Assembly (NCBI RefSeq): GCF_024199795.1
Contig: NZ_JANADK010000001.1
Span: 2,666,001-2,730,000, forward strand
DNA length: 64,000 nt
Source of the DNA: Bradyrhizobium sp. CCGB01
GTDB lineage: Bacteria; Pseudomonadota; Alphaproteobacteria; Rhizobiales; Xanthobacteraceae
Direction of reading: 5' to 3'
How positions within the stretch are numbered: the first letter of the stretch is position 1; every line of letters begins with the position of its first letter. Shown here piece after piece: positions 8,670-17,425 of the stretch. The notes under the pieces are model-generated. The model saw only the letters and a program-made list of their open reading frames with translations. It was not told the DNA's origin and made no database searches. A program made the position numbers and the translations under genes.

Positions 8670-9440
8670 TCAGCTGCCGTTTTTCTCTGCCTGGTCGTAG
8701 ACTGCCTGCGCCACCTTGGTCAGGCGATCGCGGTCGCCGGCGCCGCTGACGACGTAGCCGACGCCGCGCTCGGCCCAGAACAGCGCCCCGTCCTTGTCCG
8801 TCTTGGCATAGCGCATCTGAGTCGCGCCGTTCTCGGTCTTGGCGGTGTAGATCGTGTACCGCTCGCCAGAGGCGCCCTCGTACATCAGGAATGACGCCGG
8901 ACCGTTCGGCCCCGGCAACAGCCGGCCGCCGACGAGCTTCAGCCCGCTCGCCTCAAGGTTCGGCGCGAACACGGTCCAGCCGCAGCGCCTGGTCAGCCAG
9001 GCCTGGAGATGGTCGCGCTCATTGCCGGCGACCTCGACGGGGTGGCGGACCTCGACGACATAGAGGCGGTGGGCGTCGAGCGCGTCCGCCGTGAAGCTCT
9101 GGAACGTCGAGGGCGCGCTCGCGGCGCCGTGCGCCACCCAGCCTGCGGCGCCGCCGGCGACGAAAGCGACCAGCACAGCCGCGGCGGCGCCATAGAGCCA
9201 TTGCCGGGGGCGCCGCTCCAGCCGTTCGAGCTCCAGCCGCGCCGGCACCGGCTCCTGGGCGACGGAATCGTAGCGGGCGTGCAGCATCTCGGCCATGGTC
9301 TGCCAGGACTGCACGCGCTCGGCATCCTCGGGGTGCGCGGCAAGCCAGGCCTCGACGTCGGCGCGGCGCTCGGCCGGCAGCTCGCCATCGACATAGGCGT
9401 GGAGTTCGTCTTCGGTCACTGCAATCTTGCGGTCGTTCAT
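8670..9440 (-). CDS. Anti-sigma factor (membrane-anchored)
   Basis: This 256-residue protein has a cytoplasmic N-terminal helical segment (EDELHAYVDGELPAERRADVEAWL) typical of anti-sigma factors, one transmembrane helix at about residues 80-107 (WLYGAAAAVLVAFVAGG), and a periplasmic domain of about 150 residues. The Zn-binding HxxxCxxC motif is not present. It lies directly downstream of an ECF sigma gene on the same strand and should sequester that sigma factor. The periplasmic part may sense an envelope signal (inference). Confidence 0.85.
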   Translation of the reverse strand: MNDRKIAVTEDELHAYVDGELPAERRADVEAWLAAHPEDAERVQSWQTMAEMLHARYDSVAQEPVPARLELERLERRPRQWLYGAAAAVLVAFVAGGAAGWVAHGAASAPSTFQSFTADALDAHRLYVVEVRHPVEVAGNERDHLQAWLTRRCGWTVFAPNLEASGLKLVGGRLLPGPNGPASFLMYEGASGERYTIYTAKTENGATQMRYAKTDKDGALFWAERGVGYVVSGAGDRDRLTKVAQAVYDQAEKNGS

Positions 9441-9546
9441 ATCGGTCGTCTCTGGCTCTGCGGCCCAAAAAATCTTACGTGGTTCAACTGCGCTGCTTCC
9501 CGCTCCATGCAGGGGAAGCGACCCGCGCGATGCATCAACCCTGCCA

Positions 9547-10035
9547 TCATTTCACCCGCTTGAGCGCCGGACGCTCACCTTCCAGCGACGCTTTAACGTG
9601 GGCACGGGCGCGCGCCAGGCGCGACATCACGGTGCCGATCGGTACGCCCTGGATGTCGGCGACCTCGCGGTAGCTCATGCCCTCCAGCATCACCAGCAGC
9701 AGCACCGAGCGCTGCTCCTCGACCAGCGTCGCCAGCGCCTTCGCGATGTCGCGCCCTTCGGCTTCGGTCCCGCTGGCATCCGGATTGTTCTCCGTCAGCT
9801 GCGTGAATTGCGGGCGCCTTGCCAGCGAGCGCCGCCGGTTCTTGTTGAGATTGGTCAGGATCGTATAGAGCCAGCTCCTGACGTCGCCTCCGAGGAACAG
9901 GCGCTCCGAGCGCAGCGCCCGCACCAACGTATCCTGCACCAGATCGTCGGCCGCATCCGCATCGCGCGTGAGCGCGCGGGCGTAGCGGCGCAACGCCGGG
10001 ATCATGGCTTCCACACTCTGGCGAAACGCGCTCAT
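9547..10035 (-). CDS. ECF-type RNA polymerase sigma factor
   Basis: This 162-residue group IV sigma-70 factor has a region 2 (RRYARALTRDADAADDLVQDTLVRAL, about residues 14-40) and a region 4 helix-turn-helix (VLLLVMLEGMSYREVADIQGVPIGTVMSRLARAR). I took the ATG at 10,035 because homology begins there; the frame is open further upstream to 10,182 but that part is not sigma-like. It is followed by the anti-sigma gene, separated by 106 bases. Confidence 0.9.
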   Translation of the reverse strand: MSAFRQSVEAMIPALRRYARALTRDADAADDLVQDTLVRALRSERLFLGGDVRSWLYTILTNLNKNRRRSLARRPQFTQLTENNPDASGTEAEGRDIAKALATLVEEQRSVLLLVMLEGMSYREVADIQGVPIGTVMSRLARARAHVKASLEGERPALKRVK

Positions 10036-10207
10036 GCCGTCTTTGATGTCCTGCCGTTCGGCGCAAGCGCCACAATCATCATAACACCCGAACGGAACGG
10101 CTATTCCGGCCCTCGAAACAGCGTTAACGCCGCGTATTAGGACTGTACCGCGAAGGAGGGCTGGTGTACCTCCAGACCACAACGAGAGCTCGACGGGACG
10201 TTAGCAA

Positions 10208-11023
10208 ATGGCGCAGAATTCAGGTCTGATGCAGGGTAAGCGCGGGGTGATCCTCGGCGTTGCCAACAACCGCTCGATCGCCTGGGGCATCGCCAAGGCA
10301 TGCCACGCGGCCGGCGCCGAGCTCGCCTTCACCTACCAGGGCGACGCGCTGAAGAAGCGCGTCGAGCCGCTCGCCGCCGAGATCGGCGGGCTCGTGCTCG
10401 GCCATTGCGACGTCACGGATGCCGCGACCATCGATGCCGCGTTCGCGGTGCTGAAGGAGAAGTGGGGCAAGATCGACTTCCTGGTGCATGCGATCGCCTA
10501 TGGCGAGCAGCTCGACGGCCGCTACGTCGACACCACGCAGGAGAATTTTTCGAAGTCGATGCTGATCTCCTGCTACTCGTTCACGGCGGTGGCGCAGCGC
10601 GCCGAGAAGCTGATGACCGACGGCGGTTCGCTCATCACGCTCAGCTATTACGGCGCCGAGAAGTGGATGCCGCATTACAACGTGATGGGCGTTGCGAAGG
10701 CGGCGCTGGAGGCCAGCGTGCGCTACCTCGCCGCCGACCTCGGCGAGAAGGACATCCGCGTCAACGCGATCTCGGCGGGACCGATCAAGACGCTCGCGGC
10801 GTCCGGCATCGGCGACTTCCGCTATATCCTGAAGTGGAACGAGCACAACGCACCGATGCGGCGCAACGTCACGACCGAAGACGTCGGCGGTAGCGCGCTG
10901 TATTTCCTCTCCGACCTGTCGCGCGGCGTGACCGGCGAAGTCCATCACGTCGATTCCGGCTACCACGTGCTGGGCATGAAGCGGCCCGACGCGCCGGACA
11001 TTTCGTTCGGCGGGAAGGACTAG
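10208..11023 (+). CDS. fabI: Enoyl-[acyl-carrier-protein] reductase (NADH), FabI type
   Basis: This 271-residue enzyme performs the last reduction of each fatty-acid elongation cycle. Diagnostic features are the divergent SDR cofactor motif GVANNRSIAWGIAKA (residues about 17-31), the DVTD acidic loop, and a catalytic Tyr-X6-Lys in YNVMGVAKAALEA. The segment SAGPIKTLAASGI precedes the substrate loop. The C-terminus HVDSGYHVLGMKRPD is typical. It lies 14 bases upstream of the histidine-phosphatase gene, suggesting one transcript. Confidence 0.95.
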   Translation: MAQNSGLMQGKRGVILGVANNRSIAWGIAKACHAAGAELAFTYQGDALKKRVEPLAAEIGGLVLGHCDVTDAATIDAAFAVLKEKWGKIDFLVHAIAYGEQLDGRYVDTTQENFSKSMLISCYSFTAVAQRAEKLMTDGGSLITLSYYGAEKWMPHYNVMGVAKAALEASVRYLAADLGEKDIRVNAISAGPIKTLAASGIGDFRYILKWNEHNAPMRRNVTTEDVGGSALYFLSDLSRGVTGEVHHVDSGYHVLGMKRPDAPDISFGGKD

Positions 11024-11037
11024 CCCTTAGCTCTGGA

Positions 11038-11637
11038 ATGCCCGTGCCCACGATCTATTATCTTCGCCACGGCGAGACCGAGTGGAATGCGCTCGGGAGG
11101 CTTCAGGGCACCAAGGACGTTCCGCTGAACGCGCGCGGACGCGGTCAGGCCGTGCAGGCCGGCGGCGTGCTTGCTGATCTCTTCAAGCGCGACGGCAAGG
11201 ACAAGGCGGCGTTACCGTACGTGTCGAGCCCGCTCGGGCGTGCACGCCAGACCATGGAGCTCGCGCGCGGCAAGCTCGAACTGCCGGTGGCGGACTATGG
11301 CCTCGACGATCGCCTGCGCGAGATCGGCTACGGCTCCTGGGAGGGGCTGACGCTGGCCGAAAGCGAGGCGGCCGATCCCGAAATCTACGCCCGGCGCCTC
11401 GCCGACAAATGGACGGTAGGCCCCGCGGGCGGGGAGACCTACGCCGACGTGCAGGTCCGCGTGCGCGCCTGGTACGACCAGCTCCGGACCGACACCGTCG
11501 CGGTCGCCCATGGTGGGACCTGCCGGGCCTTGATGGTCTCGCTCGGCCTGGAGACGCCGGCCAGCGCCGCCGAGCTCTATATCGAGCAGGGCGCCGTCTA
11601 TGTGTTCCGCTGCGGCCGGCTGGAGAAGTACAGTTAA
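11038..11637 (+). CDS. Histidine phosphatase family protein (phosphoglycerate-mutase-like)
   Basis: This 199-residue protein has the phosphohistidine motif LRHGETEWN (Arg10, His11, Gly12), a conserved LGRARQTMELA segment, and the second catalytic histidine in VAVAHGGTCRALM. The 2H-phosphatase fold is clear, but whether it acts on a small sugar phosphate, a nucleotide or an alpha-ribazole-type substrate is not. It lies between fabI and aroC on the same strand. Confidence 0.9.
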   Translation: MPVPTIYYLRHGETEWNALGRLQGTKDVPLNARGRGQAVQAGGVLADLFKRDGKDKAALPYVSSPLGRARQTMELARGKLELPVADYGLDDRLREIGYGSWEGLTLAESEAADPEIYARRLADKWTVGPAGGETYADVQVRVRAWYDQLRTDTVAVAHGGTCRALMVSLGLETPASAAELYIEQGAVYVFRCGRLEKYS

Positions 11638-11724
11638 GCCAATTCGCCGTTATCCCGGGGGTTGAACGCCGTGTGCCCGGGCGCTACCACAAGTCAGAAC
11701 TGACTTACGAGCCAGCGAGCAGCG

Positions 11725-12813
11725 ATGTCCTTCAACACCTTCGGCCATATGTTCCGCGTCACCACCTTCGGCGAGAGCCATGGGGTGGCGATCGGCTGCG
11801 TGGTCGACGGCTGTCCGCCCATGATCCCGCTCACCGAGGCCGACATCCAGCAGGATCTCGATCGCCGCCGGCCCGGCCAGTCGCGCTTCACGACCCAGCG
11901 CCAGGAGCCGGACCAGGTCAAGATCCTGTCCGGTGTGATGGCGCATCCGGAGACCGGCGTGCAGGTGACGACGGGCACGCCGATCGGGCTCCTGATCGAG
12001 AACACCGACCAGCGCTCGAAGGACTATTCCGAGATCAAGGACAAGTTTCGGCCGGGCCATGCCGACTTCACCTATGAGGCCAAATACGGCCTGCGCGACT
12101 ATCGCGGCGGCGGGCGTTCGTCGGCGCGCGAGACCGCGATGCGCGTCGCCGCCGGCGCGATCGCGCGAAAAGTGCTGCCCGACGTGAAGGTGCGCGGCGC
12201 GCTGGTGCAGATCGGCCCGCACAAGATCGACCGCGACAAATGGGACTGGGACGAGATTGCGAGAAATCCGTTCTTCTGTCCCGACAAGGACAAGGCGGCG
12301 TTTTTCGAGACCTATCTCGACGGCATCCGCAAGAGCGGCTCCTCGATCGGCGCGGTGATCGAGGTCGTCGCCGAAGGCGTGCCGGCGGGCCTGGGCGCGC
12401 CGATCTACGCCAAGCTCGACTCCGAGCTGGCAGGTGCGATGATGACCATCAACGCAGTGAAGGGCGTCGAGATCGGCGCCGGCTTTGGCGCGGCCGAGCT
12501 CACCGGCGAAGAGAACGCCGATGAGATGCGCACCGGCAATGACGGCACGCGCTTCCTGTCCAATCACGCCGGCGGCGTGCTGGGTGGCATCTCGACGGGA
12601 CAGCCGGTGGTGGTGCGGTTCGCGGTGAAGCCGACCTCGTCGATCCTCCAGCCGCGTCTCACCGTTGATCGCAAGGGCGCCGATACCGAGATCTTCACCA
12701 AGGGCCGCCACGACCCCTGCGTCGGCATCCGCGCCGTCCCCGTCGGCGAAGCCATGATGGCGTGTGTGCTCGCCGATCACTTCATTCGGGATCGCGGGCA
12801 GGTTGGGCGCTAA
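11725..12813 (+). CDS. aroC: Chorismate synthase
   Basis: This 362-residue FMN-dependent enzyme converts EPSP to chorismate, the last step of the shikimate pathway. It shows the family signatures [12 protein letters not shown] near the N-terminus, [49 protein letters not shown], and the late [19 protein letters not shown]. The length is standard. Three genes (fabI, phosphatase, aroC) run in the same direction, but an 87-base gap before aroC may hold its own promoter. Confidence 0.97.
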   Translation: MSFNTFGHMFRVTTFGESHGVAIGCVVDGCPPMIPLTEADIQQDLDRRRPGQSRFTTQRQEPDQVKILSGVMAHPETGVQVTTGTPIGLLIENTDQRSKDYSEIKDKFRPGHADFTYEAKYGLRDYRGGGRSSARETAMRVAAGAIARKVLPDVKVRGALVQIGPHKIDRDKWDWDEIARNPFFCPDKDKAAFFETYLDGIRKSGSSIGAVIEVVAEGVPAGLGAPIYAKLDSELAGAMMTINAVKGVEIGAGFGAAELTGEENADEMRTGNDGTRFLSNHAGGVLGGISTGQPVVVRFAVKPTSSILQPRLTVDRKGADTEIFTKGRHDPCVGIRAVPVGEAMMACVLADHFIRDRGQVGR

Positions 12814-12888
12814 CGCAGGGTCTTGATGCCGCGGTACTAGCTCACCGCGCAGCTTGACGATCCCACAACTTCGTCCGCAAATGCGGCC

Positions 12889-14079
12889 ATGGAAAGCTCC
12901 GAGCTCCAGCGCATTACCCACTGGCTGATCGACGGCGCGAGGTCGTCGGGGACGCCGTCCGAGATGATTGCGGATGTCTGCGAACATCTGGTCGCAGCCG
13001 GCCTGCCGCTGGCGCGCTTCGGCATCTTCATCCGCACGCTGCATCCGGAAATCTTCGGCCGCAACTTCATCTGGCGGCAGGGCCAGGCGGTCGAGATCGG
13101 CACCGTCGATTTCGAGATCCTGGAGACGCCCGAATTCGCCAAGAGCCCGCTGCGGATCGTGTTCGAGCAGGGGATCGAGGTCAGGGGCCGCATGGACGAC
13201 CCCGACAGCAAGCGCTTTCCGTTTCTCGACGACATGCGCGCCGAAGGCGTGACCGACTACATCGCCGTGCCGATGCCGTATCTCGACGGCTCGATCCACG
13301 CCACGAGCTGGGTCACCCGGCATCCCGGAGGGTTCAGCGACGACGACATCGCGGCGATCCGCACCATCATGGCGCCGCTCGCGCGTGTTGCCGAGATCAT
13401 CAGTCTGCGCCGCACCGCCGAGATGCTGCTCGACACCTATGTCGGCAACCGCGCCGGCGCGCGCATCCTCGGTGGCCAGATCCGCCGCGGCCACAACGAC
13501 ACCATGCAGGCTGCGATCTGGCTCTCAGACCTGCGCGGCTTCACCGCGCTGTCGGACCGGTTGCCGGCCGAGACGGTGGTCGATATCCTCAACCAGTATT
13601 TCGACTGCCAGGTCACCGCGATCCGCGGCCACGGCGGCGAGGTGCTGAAATTCATGGGCGACGGCCTGCTCGCGGTGTTCCCGATCGACGAATATGTCGG
13701 CGATGCCGCCCATGTCTGTTCGCGCGTGCTGGAGGCGGCGCGCGAATCCCGCGCCAGCGTCGAGGCGCTGGCCTTTCCGGTCGGCGACGTCGTCGAGCAC
13801 TTCCGCTTCGGCGTCGCGCTGCATGTCGGCAACATCCTCTACGGCAATATCGGCGGCGGCAACCGGCTCGACTTCACCTGCATCGGCCCCGCCGTCAATC
13901 TCGCGGCAAGGCTCGAAAAGATCACGGGTCGCCTCGGGCGGACCGTCGTCGCCTCGGAAGGCTTCGCCAAGGTCTGTCACCACGACTGGCACGAGCTCGG
14001 CGAATTTCCGATCGCCGGATTTTCCAAGGCGCAGCGCGTGTACGGGCTGGCGGAGGAAATGCCGGTGGTGATGGCTTAG
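12889..14079 (+). CDS. Class III adenylate/guanylate cyclase with N-terminal GAF-like sensor
   Basis: This 396-residue protein has a variable N-terminal domain (about residues 1-190) and a class III cyclase catalytic domain. The metal-binding aspartates are in WLSDLRGFTAL and KFMGDGLLAVF. The segment YGNIGGGNRLDFTCIGPAVNLAARLE is the family's conserved core. It would make cAMP or cGMP in the cytoplasm. The N-terminal part resembles a GAF/sensor region, an inference. It sits upstream of the radical-SAM peptide locus with 157 bases between; I see no functional tie. Confidence 0.88.
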   Translation: MESSELQRITHWLIDGARSSGTPSEMIADVCEHLVAAGLPLARFGIFIRTLHPEIFGRNFIWRQGQAVEIGTVDFEILETPEFAKSPLRIVFEQGIEVRGRMDDPDSKRFPFLDDMRAEGVTDYIAVPMPYLDGSIHATSWVTRHPGGFSDDDIAAIRTIMAPLARVAEIISLRRTAEMLLDTYVGNRAGARILGGQIRRGHNDTMQAAIWLSDLRGFTALSDRLPAETVVDILNQYFDCQVTAIRGHGGEVLKFMGDGLLAVFPIDEYVGDAAHVCSRVLEAARESRASVEALAFPVGDVVEHFRFGVALHVGNILYGNIGGGNRLDFTCIGPAVNLAARLEKITGRLGRTVVASEGFAKVCHHDWHELGEFPIAGFSKAQRVYGLAEEMPVVMA

Positions 14080-14236
14080 GGCGCCTTTCCAGGAGCGATG
14101 TCTGCTCCAAGACCGGCCGGTCCCGACACATTGCCGCAACAATGGAAACGGTATAGTCTTCGTCGCTGCTCAGCCGGCTCGATATGCTGGCCTTTCGTTC
14201 GATCCTGCACTGCGTCGCGAAAAGAGGAGCACAATC

Positions 14237-14515
14237 ATGCCGATTACGACGCTGAAGGTCTTGGCTAGCCTCATTCAATTGCACGGGCCTGGCGCAACCA
14301 TTCAGAGCGACCATCAGGGTATCGACGCATTGCTGAACGATCTGCGAGGACAGGGGGCGGAGCAGGGCGTCGTCTCCGACGACCCCGTGGCGACCCAGGC
14401 TGCTTTCAGACGGGGCGCTTTTGCTAAAGGCGCCAACGCAGGTGCCTTCCGCAGGGGGGGCTACGCGCCGGGCGTCGGGGCGTTCCGCCGAGGCGGATTC
14501 GTTAGAGGGTACTAG
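14237..14515 (+). CDS. RiPP precursor peptide with repeated aromatic-X-Arg/Lys motifs
   Basis: This 92-residue precursor has a strong ribosome site (GAGGAGCACAATC). Residues 1-53 look like a leader (hydrophobic LKVLASLIQLHG, then an acidic/Gly part). Residues 55-92 form a repetitive core: Phe57-Arg-Arg, Phe62-Ala-Lys, Phe71-Arg-Arg, Tyr76-Ala-Pro, Phe83-Arg-Arg and Phe88-Val-Arg, spaced by Gly/Ala and ending in Tyr92. Radical-SAM maturases of the Xye, Grr and Fxs families link an aromatic ring to the third residue of such triplets, forming three-residue cyclophanes. The next gene is a radical SAM/SPASM enzyme 32 bases downstream. The product is not known; the precursor assignment is an inference from composition and context. 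Confidence 0.8.
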   Translation: MPITTLKVLASLIQLHGPGATIQSDHQGIDALLNDLRGQGAEQGVVSDDPVATQAAFRRGAFAKGANAGAFRRGGYAPGVGAFRRGGFVRGY

Positions 14516-14547
14516 ACAAACTTCTTCCAACTCGTCTCGGTGTCGGC

Positions 14548-15729
14548 ATGCCGGCTGACGGTCCAGATTGTGTCGCCTTCCAGGATCAGCCAATTACGCA
14601 ATTGCTGGTCAAGGTCGCGACGAGATGTAACATCGACTGCTCCTATTGTTACTGGTTTCGCGACGCGTCCGTTTACAGCAAACCGAAGCTGATGAGTCCT
14701 GACGTGCAGCATCGTCTGCTGCAGCGCATCGAGGAGCATGTCGTCAGATTTTCGCTCACCGATTTTCCCGTCATTCTGCACGGCGGCGAGCCGTTGCTGT
14801 GGGGCGTCGAGAATTTCCACCGCTTTGCCGAGGCCTGCGAGGCCATTTCATCACGGACCGGATGCGGCATACCGATCGCGGTCACGACCAACGGCGTGTT
14901 GATCGATGACGAATGGCTGGCCTGCTTCGAGGCCCGCAACATTTCGGTTGCGATCAGCGTTGACGGGCCGGCCCATATTCACGACCTCCACCGCAAGACC
15001 TTTCAGGGGACGGGCACTCATGCCAGCGTCGAACGTGCCGTTCGCATGCTGGTATCGCGCAACATCGGGGTCATTGCCCTGGCCGTCTGCAATCCCGCTT
15101 ATGCGCCGCAGGAATACGTCGATTTTTTCGCCGCGTGTGGAATCGCCAACTACGACATCATGATCCCCGACGCGACGGTGGATGAGAGGCCTCCATCCAT
15201 TGCCGCCTTCTACAAGGGGCTGTTTGGCTTGTGGCTCGAGGCAAATCGCGCAACGCCAACGACCGATATTCGCATCATCTCCGACATGATCACCGCCCTG
15301 CTCGGCGACAATTCGCCGACCGAAGGTGTGGGTCACAAACCTGTCGAGCTTTGCACCGTGATGACCGATGGCACCGTGGAGGCCCACGATGTGCTGCGAA
15401 TTGCAGGCGACGGCTTCACGAACACCAGGTTCAACATCTTCGATCATGCGATCGATGAGGTCCGAAACGAGCCCCGCTGGAAAGCCGCGCGCGATGCTTC
15501 GATCAATCTTTGTACGAAGTGTCGTCAATGCAAGTTCATGAACGCCTGCGGGGGCGGCTATCTTCCGCATCGTTTCTCCAGGGAGCGCGGCTACGACAAC
15601 CCTTCGGTCTATTGTGAAGATCTCTATTCGATGTTTGAGAGCATGCAATCCGTGTTGGAGAGCCATCTCTACGTCAGCAAGCCAGACGGAGGGCGCGTCA
15701 ACGTGGGCGATACGCTGACAGGCGCCTAG
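14548..15729 (+). CDS. Radical SAM/SPASM peptide maturase (Fxs/Grr-like)
   Basis: This 393-residue enzyme has the radical-SAM cluster motif CxxxCxxC (Cys27, Cys31, Cys34), the GGEPLL SAM-binding segment, and a C-terminal SPASM-type domain. The SPASM-region cysteines include Cys269 (ELCTVMTDGTVEAHDVL), Cys322, 325, 328 and 334, and Cys356, enough for two auxiliary [4Fe-4S] clusters. The LCTVMTDGTVE block is like that of the FxsB/GRRM maturase families. It follows the repetitive precursor in the same direction. No transporter or protease gene is adjacent. The ATG at 14,548 has no clear ribosome site, so translation may be coupled to the precursor. Confidence 0.88.
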   Translation: MPADGPDCVAFQDQPITQLLVKVATRCNIDCSYCYWFRDASVYSKPKLMSPDVQHRLLQRIEEHVVRFSLTDFPVILHGGEPLLWGVENFHRFAEACEAISSRTGCGIPIAVTTNGVLIDDEWLACFEARNISVAISVDGPAHIHDLHRKTFQGTGTHASVERAVRMLVSRNIGVIALAVCNPAYAPQEYVDFFAACGIANYDIMIPDATVDERPPSIAAFYKGLFGLWLEANRATPTTDIRIISDMITALLGDNSPTEGVGHKPVELCTVMTDGTVEAHDVLRIAGDGFTNTRFNIFDHAIDEVRNEPRWKAARDASINLCTKCRQCKFMNACGGGYLPHRFSRERGYDNPSVYCEDLYSMFESMQSVLESHLYVSKPDGGRVNVGDTLTGA

Positions 15730-15890
15730 TCGAAAACGACTTCGTCAGGATGAAGTACAGCGCGGGGAGCACCCGTGGTCTCGCGGAACGCGATGCCGGC
15801 TCGTGCAATGCAGCATCCGCGGTCATGCCTCCGATCGTCCCCCATGCGTATGACGGGAAATCTTTGGCATTCTGGACGAGTTCCGGCGCG

Positions 15891-16196
15891 CTATTCCTCT
15901 GGCTCCGTCGTGAACAGCAGGGGATAGCCCTTGGCGCGTCCGGCGTCGGTGGCGCGGGTGGCCTTGGTTTCGGCGACGTCCTTGGTGAACACGGCGACCA
16001 CGCAGGCGCCCAGCTTGTGGGCGGTGATCATGACCTTGTAGGCCTGATCCTCCGTCATGCGGAACTCGGCCTTGAGGATCATCGTGACGAATTCGCGTGG
16101 CGTGAAGTCGTCGTTGATCAGGATGACCTTGTGCAGCTTGGGCCGCTCGACCTTGGTCTTGGTCCGCGTCTTCGGCGTGGTGACAGTGTCGTTCAT
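15891..16196 (-). CDS. clpS: ATP-dependent Clp protease adaptor ClpS
   Basis: This 101-residue adaptor delivers N-degron substrates to ClpAP. It has a flexible charged N-terminus (KTRTKTKVERPK) and the ClpS core: HKVILINDDFTPREFV with the ND pair that binds the substrate alpha-amino group, followed by AYKVMITAHKLGACVVAVF. The conserved Asp-Asp-Phe-Thr pocket is intact. The usual partner clpA is not adjacent; instead the gene sits 44 bases downstream of the fluoride cluster on the same strand. Confidence 0.92.
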   Translation of the reverse strand: MNDTVTTPKTRTKTKVERPKLHKVILINDDFTPREFVTMILKAEFRMTEDQAYKVMITAHKLGACVVAVFTKDVAETKATRATDAGRAKGYPLLFTTEPEE

Positions 16197-16240
16197 TCCG
16201 CCTCCTGGACACGGCGGGCTCGGGTTCCCGGCCGGAGCGA

Positions 16241-16582
16241 TCAGCTCGTGGCCTTCGCACCATATTGCAGGACCTGCACCTTCTCCAAGGTGATCAGGCC
16301 GCTCGACATCATGCCATCCAGGATGGGCAGGAATGCGTTGATGTTGTCCTCGCTGTCGACGATCTCGATCAAGAGCGGCAGATCTTCCGAGAGCCGCAGG
16401 ATCTTCGAGGTGTGCAGCCGGCTCGACTTGCCGAACCCCATCGGGCCGCGCAGCACGGTGGCGCCCGCCAGATGCCGCTCGCGCGCCGTCGTCACGATCG
16501 CTTCATAAAGCGGCTTGCCGTCGAAATGGTCGCTCTCGCCGATGAAGATCCGGAGCGAAACAGCCTGATTGGGGATTTGCAT
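16241..16582 (-). CDS. DUF190 family protein (CrcB-associated)
   Basis: This 113-residue PII-like DUF190 protein is often found next to crcB. The start is ATG at 16,582 (MQIPNQAVSLRIFIGESD), with homology from residue 8. Conserved features are LYEAIVTTARERHLAGATVLRGPMGFG and DLPLLIEIVDSEDNI. The ATG follows the crcB stop by only two bases, so it is translationally linked. A regulatory role for a fluoride channel is inferred from recurrent neighbourhood. Confidence 0.9.
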   Translation of the reverse strand: MQIPNQAVSLRIFIGESDHFDGKPLYEAIVTTARERHLAGATVLRGPMGFGKSSRLHTSKILRLSEDLPLLIEIVDSEDNINAFLPILDGMMSSGLITLEKVQVLQYGAKATS

Positions 16583-16584
16583 GG

Positions 16585-17010
16585 TCAGCTCCTCGTCAAG
16601 CGGTTGTAGCGGCTTGCCATCATATGGCCGAGCCACACCGACACCAGCCAGCAGATGATAGAAGCCGCGATATAGGCGAGCGCCATGTATTTCATGCCGC
16701 CGTGGAACAGGCGAAAGGTCTCCAGGCTGAAGGTCGAGAAGGTGGTGTAGCCGCCGCAAAACCCGGTCATGACGAACTGCCGGTGCTCGGGCCGCGCCAG
16801 CACGCGGCCGTCGGGGTCGGTCAGCGTCGCGTAGAAGCCGATGATCAGCGAGCCCGTCGCGTTGATGAACAGCGTCGCGACGGGAAAGCCCGGCCCGGTG
16901 TCGAGCGCGAGGCCGACCAGATATCGCGTCAGCCCGCCGACGATGCTGCCGGCGGCAACCCAGGCATAGAGTGTCGCGCTGCGCCGGCGCTCGGCAGAAG
17001 GAGAGTTCAT
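16585..17010 (-). CDS. crcB: Fluoride channel CrcB/Fluc, copy 1
   Basis: This 141-residue inner-membrane fluoride channel subunit has four hydrophobic segments. Family motifs include GGLTRYLVG, ATLFINATGSLIIGF (with the pore Asn), and MTGFCGGYTTFSTFSLET, which carries the phenylalanine-box/TTFS sequence. It lies between DUF190 and a second crcB, with a 6-base gap to the latter. The tandem pair could form an antiparallel heterodimer, as in dual-topology pairs known for this family. Confidence 0.93.
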   Translation of the reverse strand: MNSPSAERRRSATLYAWVAAGSIVGGLTRYLVGLALDTGPGFPVATLFINATGSLIIGFYATLTDPDGRVLARPEHRQFVMTGFCGGYTTFSTFSLETFRLFHGGMKYMALAYIAASIICWLVSVWLGHMMASRYNRLTRS

Positions 17011-17016
17011 CTGCCT

Positions 17017-17406
17017 CTAGCCCCCAAGGCTGTCGGCAAGGATGAAGCCGCAACTGACGGCCGCAAGGCACAGCCCGACCGAGAGCACGACATTGCCGAG
17101 GGCATGCATCGGCTCGCCGCTTCGCGCCAGGGTCAGCGTTTGCAGGCTGAACGAGGACACCGTGGTGTAACAGCCGAGGAACCCGGTCACCGCAAACAGC
17201 CATGGATCGGGCGCAGCGAAGACCGAGCCGGGATGGGTCGCCAGCGCGCCGAAAATGCCGATCAGGAAGGCGCCGGTGACGTTGATGGTCATGGTGCCCC
17301 AGGGAAAGGTCTCGCCAAGCCGCCGCGCGATCGCGCCCGAGACGAAATAGCGCGCGCAGCCGCCGAGAACGCTGCCGACCACGATCGCGATCACTCCGCT
17401 CAGCAC
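17017..17406 (-). CDS. crcB: Fluoride channel CrcB/Fluc, copy 2
   Basis: This 129-residue Fluc subunit has motifs GGCARYFVSG, GTMTINVTGAFLIGIFG and AVTGFLGCYTTVSSFSLQT. In the last block Val-Ser replaces the Phe-Ser of copy 1. I chose the GTG at 17,406 (VLSGVIAIVVG) because a GATGATGGGGGG ribosome site precedes it and homology begins there. An upstream extension to 17,544 would overlap the MFS gene. It is the second gene of the riboswitch-led operon. Confidence 0.9.
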   Translation of the reverse strand: MLSGVIAIVVGSVLGGCARYFVSGAIARRLGETFPWGTMTINVTGAFLIGIFGALATHPGSVFAAPDPWLFAVTGFLGCYTTVSSFSLQTLTLARSGEPMHALGNVVLSVGLCLAAVSCGFILADSLGG

Positions 17407-17425
17407 GGCGAACGACCCCCCATCA

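Noticed and set aside
10080..10140. EcfG-type promoter (GGAAC-N16/17-CGTT) upstream of the sigma gene or fabI
   Set aside because: GGAAC and CGTT are present but separated by about 23 bases, outside the usual spacing.
15730..15890. A third gene in the RiPP locus
   Set aside because: The short gap after the radical SAM gene has no open frame with a ribosome site; the only long frame runs antisense through clpS.
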